NCBI GenBank assembly: GCA_021292165.1
Contig: CM037876.1
Coordinates: 286,290,521-286,354,520, forward strand
From: Shinisaurus crocodilurus
Taxonomy: Eukaryota > Chordata > Lepidosauria > Squamata > Shinisauridae
Direction of reading: 5' to 3'
DNA length: 64,000 nt
The stretch's first letter is position 1. Every line of letters begins with the position of its first letter. Under the pieces are notes generated by a model. That model did not search any database, was not told where the DNA came from, and saw only the letters and a program-made list of their open reading frames with translations. The position numbers and the translations under genes were made by a program. Positions 21,960 through 31,963 of the stretch are shown one piece after another.

Positions 21960-22200
21960 AGTTAACTCAGTGGGCTGGATCACATATTATGATAAGCCAT
22001 CCTGAAAATAAGCTATGGTGGGTTGGTTGCTTGCTTGCTAACCCACATTACTCCCGACAAATGACCAGGCGTTCTACGGCTTGCTGTAGCTTGTTTCCCC
22101 CTTAGTCTTCCTGCCCGCTCCCTGGCATGTATTCCATGGGCTTTTGTGACACAACCACAGCAGCCTATTCCATTACTTCACTAATGAGCACAAATACATT
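21960..22200. repeat. Diverged fold-back repeat
   Basis: Motifs AAGCCATCCTGAAAATAAGC and TGGCTTGAGTGTGG-type segments recur near 22670-22800. Possibly the left part of a TIR element disrupted by the array at 22205. Confidence 0.35.
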
Positions 22201-22204
22201 CATT

Positions 22205-22515
22205 AGCAGAGTAGCGTTTATTTTGTACATTTTTTTTCACCTTCATGGGGATTTGTGCAAATTTAACTTCTTCTTTTTTTAACTTCCAGGGGGATTTGAG
22301 CAAATTCACTTATGCACATTAGTTACTGCGAATTTGCACGAATCTCCCCAAAACGGTTTTATTTTAACGTTAAATTTGTGCAAATCTCCCTGAAGGTGAA
22401 AAAAAAAAGTTAAATATGCACAAATCTCTCCGAAAGTGGGAAAAAAATAACTTGAAATATGCAGAAATCTCTCTAGGGGAAAATACACATTAAATATGCA
22501 CAAATCTAAAGGTGT
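22205..22515. repeat. Short tandem array with an inversion (unit about 50 bp)
   Basis: Units containing TTAAATATGCACAAATCTC and a purine run repeat about four times on the right. Two units on the left are inverted (GGGGATTTGTGCAAATTTAA, GGGGGATTTGAGCAAATTC). The minus-strand frame 22306-22503 merely translates the array. Confidence 0.7.
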
Positions 22516-22619
22516 GGGGGGGAAGGTGTCACTGTCAGGGAGATGAGGAGTAAATTGACTAGTGTCATTTCAAGACATAATAGAGAGGGTATATCACTAG
22601 TAAGTTTGCAACTGGGGTT

Positions 22620-22890
22620 TTCGTCACTTTTCCCAGGCGGCTCTGTAGCCCTTCCTGACAAGCCATGCACAAGCTATTGTGATGGGTTCACTCGTCACGA
22701 CAAGCCACTCTGAAAACAAGACACCCAGAACAACCCAACAACAAGTCATGGGTTTACAGGGTGGCTTGAGTGTGGTTAGCAAACCACACTGAAGAAACCG
22801 TACTGGGTTCAGACGTCACAACAAAGTACCCTGAAACAAACAACGCAGACAATCCACCGTCGATTGTCATGTCATGTGAACCAGGTCAAT
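22620..22890. repeat. Fold-back repeat with TTCAGAC...GTGAACC ends
   Basis: GGGTTCAGACGTCACAACAA at 22805 and GTCATGTCATGTGAACCAGG at 22868 are inverted and related to the MITE at 11351-11508. Confidence 0.45.
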
Positions 22891-22929
22891 GTGTGTGACA
22901 GTGATGCAAATTCATTTTTAAGAGAATGA

Positions 22930-23935
22930 CTTGTGTTCGCACAACATGACAACCCACGGTTTGACAGCCAGTGTCAACCTTTCCAAAGTGCCCAAGTGGC
23001 ACATTGGAGGGGCTGTAACAGGTTTGCCACCCCCCCTTTTTATTTTTTAATCACAAGAAATTTGAGCAAATTGTTTTTGAACATTAAAAAAAAGTTAAGT
23101 CCAACTTGCGCAAGTATGCAGGTACGCATTTCCAGGGGTCTGAAATGGGCAGGCTCACCTGGGCAATGTCCTAAGAAGTGTCTGCTGTCAAAGTGCAGCA
23201 GGTACCCACCATGGCCATTGACCCAGAGAGGCTGCAAAGAGGTTTATTTTTTTACTTTGCTTTCCCCTGACAGCTGTCAAAAGGCAAGCTGTCAATGGAA
23301 AGCAAAGTCGCAAGTGATCCTGGCTTACGAAAGGGAATGGCCAGTAGATCACCCCCTTCATGGTGAGATCCTCTGGTTTTCTGGAGTGGACCTGATTGTT
23401 CTCAGAGTCCTCACACTTTCCCATCCTTTCCTGAGTCTCTAGGTGCTCGGGAAGGTGGGAAATTGTGAGCCATCCCATTTACGGGAGTACAGAGTTTTGA
23501 CAGCTAGCTGTCAGGCTTCCTTTTAAAATGGGTTTTTTGACAAGGCTACTCAGGGTTTTGTGACAGAGACAAAGACATATGTATATGCATATGTCCCTGT
23601 CAAAAACCCTGATTAGCCATGTCAAAAACCCCAGTTTAAAAGGAACCCTGTACTTTGACAGCTGCCAAAGCTCTGTGCCCTGGTAAATGGGGTGGCTCGC
23701 ACCCCATTTTTGTGGCGAGTGAAAAGGGGCTGGCAATCGTGGTGGAGAGAGGTGACAAGGTGGCTTTAGAGACCAAGTACCCTGGGATACTGGCTGGAAG
23801 ACCGAGGGGGAAGGAGTGGGGGACAACCCACAGTGACCTTGATTGTCGGGCGCACCGTGGGTTGTTCGGCGAACAACCAACCTACCCTTGGTTATTTGCA
23901 GAGTGGGTTAGCATGACATACTGAACCCACCCACT
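22930..23935. mobile_element. Long fold-back element (about 1 kb)
   Basis: A palindrome is centred near 23583. GTTTTGACAGCTAGCTGTCA and TTCCTTTTAAAATGGG on the left pair with CAGTTTAAAAGGAACCC and TTTGACAGCTGCC on the right. GTGAGCCATCCCATTTAC at 23467 pairs with GTAAATGGGGTGGCTCGC at 23683. The outer ends resemble GTTCGCACAACATGAC. Non-coding: the frames inside are chance. Confidence 0.55.
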
Positions 23936-24446
23936 GTAAGAGAACAATCCTATTTTCTCAGACAGAGTGATCCAATATCAGAGGTTCCAATCTATCCTAA
24001 GCTGTGTAGTGTGGCAGAGAGCAGGGAGTGGGGTTTTGGCTTTATTTCCCCCTCTGTGGGTTTTCCACACGCACACTCAAAATCCCTCCCATTGCAAGCA
24101 AGGGCTGATCTAATCCATGTTAGGGTTGTGGTCAAGGGCTGAGAGGGCTGTGGATCCTGTAGATCCACTGCTGTTTCCTCCAGGCCCACTTCCTCCCCTT
24201 CCCCAAAGTTGGAGTTCTGACCCTGTGGAAGAAGCCACCATGCAGGTTTCTGCAGTGGCTGGGCAGGGGTGGGCGGAGGGAGGGATTCGTGGCCGGATTT
24301 TTCTCTCTGAAGGCAGATCTCTCTCCGCCCTTGGAAGGGGAAATCTGCTATATCCTACAGCCCCTGGGACACCCTCCCTGGGACCATAAGATTGCTCTTT
24401 AAGTATAGATTTGTTATGTTTGTGATTCGATTTAATTGTAACTATG
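23936..24446. other. Unassigned sequence, possibly a GC-richer TIR element
   Basis: CAATCCTATTTTCTCAGACA at 23945 and CCATAAGATTGCTCTTTAAG at 24383 are weakly inverted, so this could be another non-autonomous element. No exon seen. Confidence 0.3.
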
Positions 24447-24575
24447 TTATTTTAAAAAAAAAATCACAGAGAAATTTAGTGCTTTATTGATATTTTAAAA
24501 AATAAAATCTGATTTAAATTTTTAAAATCAGATTTTCTTTCTTTAAAAAACCATTGTTTTTTATCCACCCAGGTG
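24447..24575. repeat. MITE-like AT-rich fold-back
   Basis: AAATCTGATTTAAATTTT and AAAATCAGATTTTC form a palindrome, and the end is TTTTTTATCCACCC. The complementary start CAGGGTGGA occurs at 20677. Confidence 0.5.
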
Positions 24576-24687
24576 AAGAAAAACTACACATTTTTCAGGT
24601 TTCAAACGCCTCTTCATATACTTCACTGGCATTGAGCTTAGGAAATCAAATCTCATCAGGTGCAACAGCAATGCTACAGGCCTTACA

Positions 24688-24861
24688 GGCCTGTGGCTCA
24701 TGCTGGCTCAGCTTGTTTGAGCGTGGAAAGCTAAGCAGGGTCAAGCCTGGTTATTACTTGGATGGGAGACCCCTCCTCTAGTTTCCTGCATTGAGCAGGG
24801 GGTTGGACTCGATAGCCTTGTAGGCTCCTTCCAATTCTATGATTATGAAATCTATGAAACA
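24688..24861 (+). mobile_element. 5S-rRNA-derived SINE with CR1 tail
   Basis: GGCCTGTGGCTCATGCTGGC, GGAAAGCTAAGCAGGGTCAA and TTACTTGGATGGGAGACC mark the 5S-like head. GGGGGTTGGACTCGATAGCC and CTCCTTCCAATTCTATGAT mark the CR1-type tail. Confidence 0.88.
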
Positions 24862-25765
24862 TTAGAAATATTCAGTTTACCTTGCTGTGTTGCGTTCAGC
24901 TCTCGCAAAGACTACAATGGTCTTACTGTTATTCCACATCATCAAATCAGCCACAAACCAAACACAACAGAAGAGGATTTGGGGGTGGATTTGACAGAAA
25001 ATTGCTCGCAAATGCATAATGTGCATTGATGAGAGGCCAATTTCCTATAATGTGCAAGATCATTCAAGGCAAATGGCATATTATAGAGATGCATGGCTGC
25101 CACTGAAAACAGCAGTTCCATCTGTCCTTCTCCAGTCCCTTCCCCAGTGTACGGTATCACATGATGTGATGTCATCACACTCTGACTTTCCCTGCCAGCT
25201 CCAGTCAATTGGCTGAGAAGGTAAAAGGGGCTGAGGCAGGGCTGCTGTTTTTCGTGGCAGTCACATCTCTACTAGTAACGTAAAGTTCCACAGTAAGGGT
25301 GGGAAAGAAGGGCAGTTTGACAAGAACCAGAACAGAATCCTACCATGTGTTCTGCCATCTGGTCACCAGCTTGCCTGGCATTATCAAGTTTAGACATAAA
25401 TCCCCAGGAGAGTTTGTTGAATGATCTAGGGTAGATCTGATGCCATGCGAGATACTATTCACAGATGAAAACAATATCTGTGGGTGTCACCTCACTGCAG
25501 CATTCATTGTTATCTCAATGCCAAGGACTTTTCAGCCGTTCTCAGGGTCTCAATTGTTTCTCTCCAAGGAAGATGACCTAGCTCAGCTAACCTTATCTTT
25601 AAAAGTTATTAATACAAACAGAAAAAGGAAAAATAACAACACCTCACAAGTTGCCTGTGGAAAGCACCAATGATAGTATACAATAATTGTTTGCTATTTT
25701 CCAGTATCTCCTCCATTCCTTTTATGTATGAAAGCCAAAAAGTATCATAACTTCCTTGAGAACTG
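24862..25765. other. Unassigned intronic sequence
   Basis: No exon or recognised repeat. The right-hand part may belong to the DNA transposon starting near 25766, whose true outer end is not clear. Confidence 0.4.
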
Positions 25766-28190
25766 ACCTAGAAAGTAAACCATGGTGTCATATGAAAGCT
25801 CTCAAACTACCCTTTTATATGATATGTAACATGAAGCATGCATGTGAAATAAAATATTCAAGGTCATAGTTTCTTTAATTTGACCTTGAATTCCAAAAAA
25901 ACCAAATGGTTTTTTTTGCTGATTTTTTTCCTCAGATAACCCATGTTTACCTTGAGTATATGTACCGATTTCCAGAACGGGGTTCTGAACAGTTCAGAAG
26001 ATGTGAATGTTCTTATACATGCACAGTACCTCCCTACAATAACTTCACCCCCTTATACACACTTAAAACAGATTTTTTTGGAGGGAAATTAAACTTAAGC
26101 CCGCCCCCTCCCTTCCGGAGCTTCTGGGGCCTTCAGGCTGAAACCAAACCAGGCATGGGTAGGCCTCAAACCTTCACAGAGATATATCTCTTTGGATGTC
26201 TACATTAAATCAAGCTTTATTCACAGATTCTGATAAGAAAGAAAAAGGCAGGCCTGAAGCCGTGACAAGTGCTGACCTCACTTCTGCTGCAATGTGTTCA
26301 TGACTTTTCAAATTGTTGAATTCCTGCACACCATTTCTACAGGAAGCATAACTAAGATCTATTATTTCCCTGATGGTGCAGCAGCACAGTATAAAAATGG
26401 TAAAAACTTCAACAGCTTAAGTAAGCATAAGTCAGATTTCGGTATCGATGCAGAATGGCACTTCTTTGCCACATCGCATGGAAAAGGGCCTTGTGATGGT
26501 TTGGGTGGCACTGTGAAAAGGTTAGCTGCTTCGAGCAAGTTTGCAGCATCCGTATGAAAAACAAATCATGACCCCTCGTCAGCTCTTTGATTGGGCAAAG
26601 GAGAACATCACACAGGTTGCCTTTCAATACACCACAAGTAAAGATTATGAACTGGAAGAAAAGCTTCTGAAATGTTGCTTCGAGAATTCAAGACGATTCC
26701 TGGGACACAGAAAATTCACACTGTAATTCCATTAACAAAACACACTGTTGCTACTAAAAGATATTCATTTCAATGCAAATCCAGAAAAGAGACAGTGACT
26801 ATTAAAGAAGGAGAACTGGAATTGCAAGAAATACGAGGATTTGTTACATGTGTTTATATCTCACAATGGTGGTTAGGTTGTGTTTTACAAATAGATGATC
26901 AGAGAGCAAAAGTGTTAGTGAGCTTTCTTCATCCAGCTGGACCAGCAAAATCATTTATGTATCCAGATAAACAAGATGTCCTATGGATACCATCTTCAGA
27001 TGTTTTGACAAAAGCTGATCCTTGTTGCCCAACAGGGCACTTCTATACACTAACAGACAAAGAGTGTCAAGCAGCACAAAGCTCCTTAATTTAGGACTTG
27101 TTAACAAAATGTTAGCAAGTAATATTTGAACTGCATAAAATCTGATCAGCATATATAAAAGTAAAATGGAAAATCTCATCTATGCACAATAATGGTTTTT
27201 CAAGCCCACATCTAAGTAAATCAAAATAACTATGCTAGTAAGAGTCCCATTTTGAAATCAAGTACATGTTTCCAGGGATGTTAAACGTTATTTAAAACAA
27301 AGGGAGTTTTTTGTCATTATTCAAGGTCAATTTTCTGTATATTTATTTGAAAAAAATAAAATGAACATGTTTTCCCCAAGCATACTGGTGAGTACCTTTT
27401 TAAAAGTACATATTTTAAACCTCATTCTTCTGAAAACAATAGGCCCTGCAACTTATTTTTTAATAAGCAGAACAAGTTCACCAAATCTTAAGCAATTTGC
27501 TTTCAGTTGGAAATATTCTTTGATTTCATACCAGAATGACCACCCAGAGGAAGTATCATTATTCTACACAAAATGTCAGAAGTATGCTATTGTGAAAAAG
27601 AATACCTAATTCAGAGCTGCACAATTATGACAGGGTAGCTTGTACTTGTGCACAATATTTTATTCAAAACCTAAGTGATAATGCATATTTTCTTAAGGTA
27701 TGTACAGTGAGATAGCAATTCATATGAACTATGACACATACACACAGAGCGCCTCAAAAGATGTAACTCGTTTTCTGTTAAGAACCCCATTTTGAAAATT
27801 GGTACATGTATTAAGCACTGTCAGATGAAATACTAAAAGAAAAATCATGGAGAAATTTTTTTAGTTTTTGCAGAATTCAAGGTCAAATTTTACTATTTGA
27901 CCTTGAATATATATTTATTCCAAAAAACCATTTACGTTACATATCAAATGAAAGAGCATTTCAAAGGCTTTCCATCAACACCATGATTAACTTTCTAGGT
28001 TCTGTAGAACTGGAATTACTGTAATTTTAATGTTGTCCGACACACAAAAATTAACATTTTTCTTCATATTTTTGATTGCCATATCTCCAAAAGTTTTTGT
28101 CCCAGAAGTCTAATTTTTGGAGCAGCTTATTTTCTCAGCAGACACAACAAGTTCACCAAGTTTTTTCAAAATCGGTGACGGTCAGGTAAA
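25766..28190 (+). mobile_element. Broken DNA transposon with long inverted and direct subterminal repeats
   Basis: The left segment 25766-25992 and right segment 27775-28000 are inverted copies of about 230 bp. Examples are ACCTAGAAAG against CTTTCTAGGT, ATGATATGTAACAT against GTTACATATCAAAT, and TCCAGAACGGGGTTCTGAAC against TGTTAAGAACCCCATTTTGA. Paired TTCAAGGTCA/TGACCTTGAA motifs sit inside each arm. A third copy, direct to the right arm, lies at 27241-27490 and shares CAAGTTCACCAA with 28149-28160, so the element probably extends past 28000. A transposon protein remnant sits between the arms. No clean target duplication was found. Confidence 0.75.
26294..27094 (+). pseudogene. Transposon-encoded protein remnant (DGAAAQYKN / ATSHGKGPCDG family)
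   Basis: Three overlapping frames form one protein: 26294-26557, 26541-26726 and 26672-27094. Two single-base frameshifts, near 26530 and 26693, separate them. Frame 1 carries YYFPDGAAAQYKNGKNF, KSDFGIDAEWHFFATSHGKG and PCDGLGGTVKRLAA. Frame 2 continues QIMTPRQLFDWAKENI. Frame 3 has TIPGTQKIHTVIPL and a C-terminal part with FVTCVYISQWWLGCV, DVLWIPSSDVL and a final CPTGHFYTL. I recognise this motif set from uncharacterised proteins of insects and cnidarians that look transposon-derived. The conserved D, H and C residues suggest a nuclease or DDE-like core, but I cannot name the superfamily. The N-terminal part is missing or too diverged. The flanking inverted repeats support transposase identity. 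The frameshifts show it is inactive here. Confidence 0.7.
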
Positions 28191-28474
28191 TTCATTGGTT
28201 GATTTTACATGGAATGACCCTGTCACCACTGAAGATAAGCTGCAGGCCTATATCATTTTTAAGGCTATTGGAGAAACTGATGTTTAATTTATAGCAATCT
28301 TCATCTAATGTAATGAGCTGTGACTTGATCGCAACTACTGTGTGTCAGCAATCTCGGAATGCCTGTGCTCCATTTCAGACCCATTGGAGAAGAGCGTGTC
28401 AGCCAAATTTTGATGTGCATTCTCTATGTGGAGAACCTCAACCAACCATCCCCAGTGGATTTAAACTACATTTT
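28191..28474. other. Unassigned intronic sequence
   Basis: May include the outer right end of the transposon. Nothing else recognised. Confidence 0.35.
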
Positions 28475-28612
28475 TTAAAAAAGGTTTATTCCCCCATTTT
28501 ATCCTCACAACAATCCTGTGAGGTAGGTTAGGCAGAGACACCGGCTGCCCCAAGGACACCTGGTGTGTTTCATGGCTGAGTGGAGATCTAAACCCAATTC
28601 TTCTCAGTTTGG
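28475..28612 (-). mobile_element. Sauria-type SINE fragment
   Basis: CCATTTTATCCTCACAACAA, CCTGTGAGGTAGGTTAGGC and TTCATGGCTGAGTGG are kept. Both ends are degraded. Confidence 0.7.
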
Positions 28613-28744
28613 ATTTATTTATGGTATTGACCCAGTTTGGATGATTAAATTGTCTGCGAGCAGCTGCAAGCGAGCAAGTGTGTTAGCTCCCATCCGTTCA
28701 CCCATGTCCACTTTGCTAAACAACCTAGGAACATTGTCGAATCA

Positions 28745-28925
28745 TGAACCATGTTAAAACTCTGGGTTATTTCTCCCTCAACAACCCAGGGATCCAGGTT
28801 CAGACATCATGGTAAACAACCCAGAAGCAGTTGTTTCTGGATTGTTTAGCAAAGCGGAAGTGGGCGGGAGCACACTTGCCCACTCCTGTGTGCTCACAAA
28901 CAACCCATGGTTTCTTAACTGCTTG
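28745..28925. repeat. Fold-back repeat with GGTTCAGACATCATGGTAAAC
   Basis: CATGTTAAAACTCTGGGTTA and GGTTCAGACATCATGGTAAA form partly inverted segments, and AAACAACCCATGG closes the block. It is related to the GGGTTCAGACAACATGAC MITE family. Confidence 0.4.
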
Positions 28926-30109
28926 GACTGCTTGATCGTGCAAACACTCTACCTACCACATTGGCCATCTAGGATGGATATCTCTCATTATATTGCTTGA
29001 ACTCCCATCAACTCTGCTTCCTTGACTATCAACTCGACATACAGAAAAATTTACTTTAAAATTAAAAGCACTAAAAAGGGAGCTTGTTTCACAACAAAAC
29101 TCCATTCAGCCAGCTCACTAACTGGCTGCCTATATTTGCCACTAGCCAAAGATTTGGGAACAAAACTCTACTGAAACCTTTTGTGCCCAAGCACCATCAA
29201 AAACGCTAAAGACAGATTCCAATTTGAAATCCCCCCTCCCCCCTTACAAATATAAAGCTCTTTTCTGATAAACACCGAAAGAGATGAAGCTGCTTCTATT
29301 TTAAATTCATTGCAGGATTCTACAAGGCTGAGCCTGTTACCAGAAAAAGGTTGCCAGAACTAATGAGAACTATTAATGAATGAGATATAAGATAGGGCTT
29401 TGGTACAAGCCAGTGACAAAACAATACTTGCTTAAATTTGTCAGTGCAGAATTGTCACAGAGCTGGGAAATAACCTAGTTGAGCCAGCATACTTTTCATA
29501 TTCAGAACCAGCCCTGAGATGACTTAACACCTAAGTAGTCGCCTAGTTAGCTTTCACACTAGCTTTTCAGGCAGGCTCTTATTACTTTACTACATATTTT
29601 ATCCAGGTTGGGAAAAGAGTCCTTGTTAACACAATGATGTGATGTGGAGTCGGTATAACTCTCTCTCTCTCTCTCCGATTTAGGCTCAGAGGGCTTTTCA
29701 ATCTCATGACCCACACGCTTGAAGGTCATTATCCAATTGCCATATAAATGAAGTGTGATTGAATCGGTTTCTGAATTCCTAAGGTAAATCCACAGGACAA
29801 CTCTCAAAACAGGAAAAACATTCATTCAGGAAAAACATGCATACATTCTGGCATATGAGAAAATAAAAATAAAATAAAATGCATTCATACTAACAAAGGG
29901 ATAACAATGCTACTGCAATATCATTACCATTTGCAAGTGCAAAAGGAACAAACTGCAATTTGTTGCCAAAATTCAGTACCACTGCCAAATTTCAGCAGGA
30001 AATCGATGCTAGCGTAATGTCATTAGCGCTAGTGCTGTGCAACCATTGGAAACTTACCGAACCCAAACCCAACAAATTACTTTAATGAGCTTATACACAG
30101 AGAAACATT
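28926..30109. other. Unassigned intronic sequence
   Basis: Contains a short CT microsatellite (about 29660-29675). No exon recognised. The minus-strand frame 29559-29825 has no family features. Confidence 0.45.
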
Positions 30110-30185
30110 TGTATTTTATTTATTTATTTGCCACCTTTCAGGGCAGGAGCCCTCCCAAGGTGGCATACAACATTAAAATGAATAT
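30110..30185 (-). repeat. Retroposon tail fragment
   Basis: TTTATTTATTTATTTGCCAC followed by CCTCCCAAGGTGGCATACAA is an antisense LINE/SINE terminus, similar to 60700-60770. Confidence 0.5.
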
Positions 30186-30222
30186 AATAACAATTATAAT
30201 TTTACATGTATACATAAGTACA

Positions 30223-30226
30223 CACA

Positions 30227-30257
<31 letters not shown>
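30223..30257. repeat. (GT)n microsatellite
   Basis: About 14 GT units ending GTGCGTGCATG. Confidence 0.95.
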
Positions 30258-30272
30258 CATGCCCTAGTTTAG

Positions 30273-30728
30273 AGGTGGGCAAACTTCAGGCTCCTGAGAT
30301 CTATTTTGTTTTTTCCTAGAATGCGGAGGTCTACGAAGCAGAGCCAGACACAAATTGGTGGCTCAGGGGGGCGGTGGGAGTCAATTATCTACTGCACCCC
30401 ACGAACCATGCTAGGATATATACAAATCTACATGTGAGTTACCACAGATCAGGGATTCTACCATCTCACTCTAAAACTGGCAGCAAGAGCTGAACAAAGA
30501 CCTGATCAAAAGCAATGAATTGGTACCCCTATTTTATGGATGAGGAACACCAAGGCTGAGAGATGAACAATTAGAACAAGGCCAGCCATGGCAAAGGTTT
30601 GTTGTTGTTGTATTTTTACTTGTTGTTTTAGACCCGTGCTCTCATTAAAGTCAGAAGCCCATGAAGATCTACTGCAAACCATCCAGAGATCTACCAGTGG
30701 ATCCCGATCTACATTCATTCTGCCCACC
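30273..30728. mobile_element. hAT-like non-autonomous element
   Basis: The left end AGAGGTGGGCAAACTTCAGG and right end ATTCTGCCCACCCCTT are inverted, in the style of hAT termini with GGTGGGCAAAC. The interior ATCTACTGCAAACC and GATCTACCAG sequence has no transposase. Target duplication unclear. Confidence 0.5.
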
Positions 30729-30852
30729 CCTTCTTTAGCAAGCAAACAGGAACACACAGAGTCAGTTGTGCAAACAGCACAGCCTGCGCTGGTCTTTGAC
30801 AGCCAAATGAACCAACTGGGGCAAGTGAAGCAATGCTCGGACAGTTCACATG

Positions 30853-30945
30853 CAGTGTAGTCCTATACATATCTACTCAAAAGTAAGACCTGTAGAGTTC
30901 AATGGGACTTATTCCTAGGGAAGTGTATATAGGATTGCAGCCAAA
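30853..30945. mobile_element. Palindromic MITE (GTATAGGATTGCAGCC type)
   Basis: GTAGTCCTATACATATCTAC on the left pairs with GTGTATATAGGATTGCAGCC on the right around AGAGTTCAATGGGACTTATT. Confidence 0.65.
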
Positions 30946-31339
30946 ACTGAAGCCATCTGGACATGGTATCACTTCTAAGTTGGTCTTCCTGACCACTGAA
31001 CAATGTTTGCGGAGGAAAACAATGGAGGGCTGCAACCTTGTCCTCCCCTCTCTGATTCAAGATAATGTTATCAGAGCTCTGATTATTCCTGTTTAAAAAT
31101 GTTTTTATAAGATAAGCATCCACTTATCTAAGCTGGTTTAGGGAAATTAGACTTATTTTTGTTAGCAATAAATGCAAGCCAGAATAATCCTTTTAATGCA
31201 AATTGGGGGTTGTGCTATTTTACTAGGCTACCGAATCAGATGCCTCCCAGTGCACCAGCAAGTTACTGGGTATGTGTAGAAGGAAAAAAATTGAGGTCCC
31301 ACTGCACACAGCAGACTGACAGAAAGGAATTGAAAATAA

Positions 31340-31963
31340 AACTGCCAATATCATACTGCCCTTATACAAATCTATGGTGCAACCACACTTAGAATACTGT
31401 TCTGGTCACTGCAGCTAAAAAAGGATATTGTAGAGTTGGAAAAAGTGCAGAAAAGGGCAACTAAAATGATCAAGGGGCTGGGAAGGTAACCTATGAGGTT
31501 ACATAGGAAAGGTTACATACAGCAGCTGGGATTGTTTAGCTCAGAAAAAAGGTGAGTAAGGGGACACATGATAGAGGTCTACAGAGTTATGCATGTTGTG
31601 GAGAAAGTGGATAGGGAGACATTTTTAGTACTTCTTCATAAAGCAGGAAAACTATGGAATTTACTTCCACAAGGTGTAGTGATGGCCACCAATTTGGATG
31701 GCTTTAAAAGGGGAATGGACAAATTCATGGAGAAGACTATCAATAGCTACTAGTCCTGATTGGCTATATGCTACCTCCTGTATCAGAGGCAATATGCCTA
31801 TGTACACCAGTTGCTGGGGAACATGGGTGGGATGTTGCTGTTGCACTCATGTCCTGCTTGTGGGTTTCCCATGGGCAGTTGATTGGCCACTGTGTGAACA
31901 GAATGCTGGACCAGATGGACCTTTGGTCTGATCCAGCATGGCTCTTGTTATGTTCTTATGCAG
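31340..31963 (+). mobile_element. CR1 LINE 3' portion (diverged)
   Basis: Sense copy with many disruptions. ATACTGTTCTGGTCACTGCA corresponds to the LEYCVQFWA block, AAAGTGCAGAAAAGGGCAAC to EKVQKRAT, and CTATGGAATTTACTTCCACA to the RQWNQLP block. It ends CCAGATGGACCTTTGGTCTG then TTATGTTCTTATG. No usable reading frame survives. Confidence 0.85.

Noticed and set aside
22933..23442. 169-codon plus-strand frame
   Set aside because: It runs through a non-coding fold-back element and shows no conserved motif.
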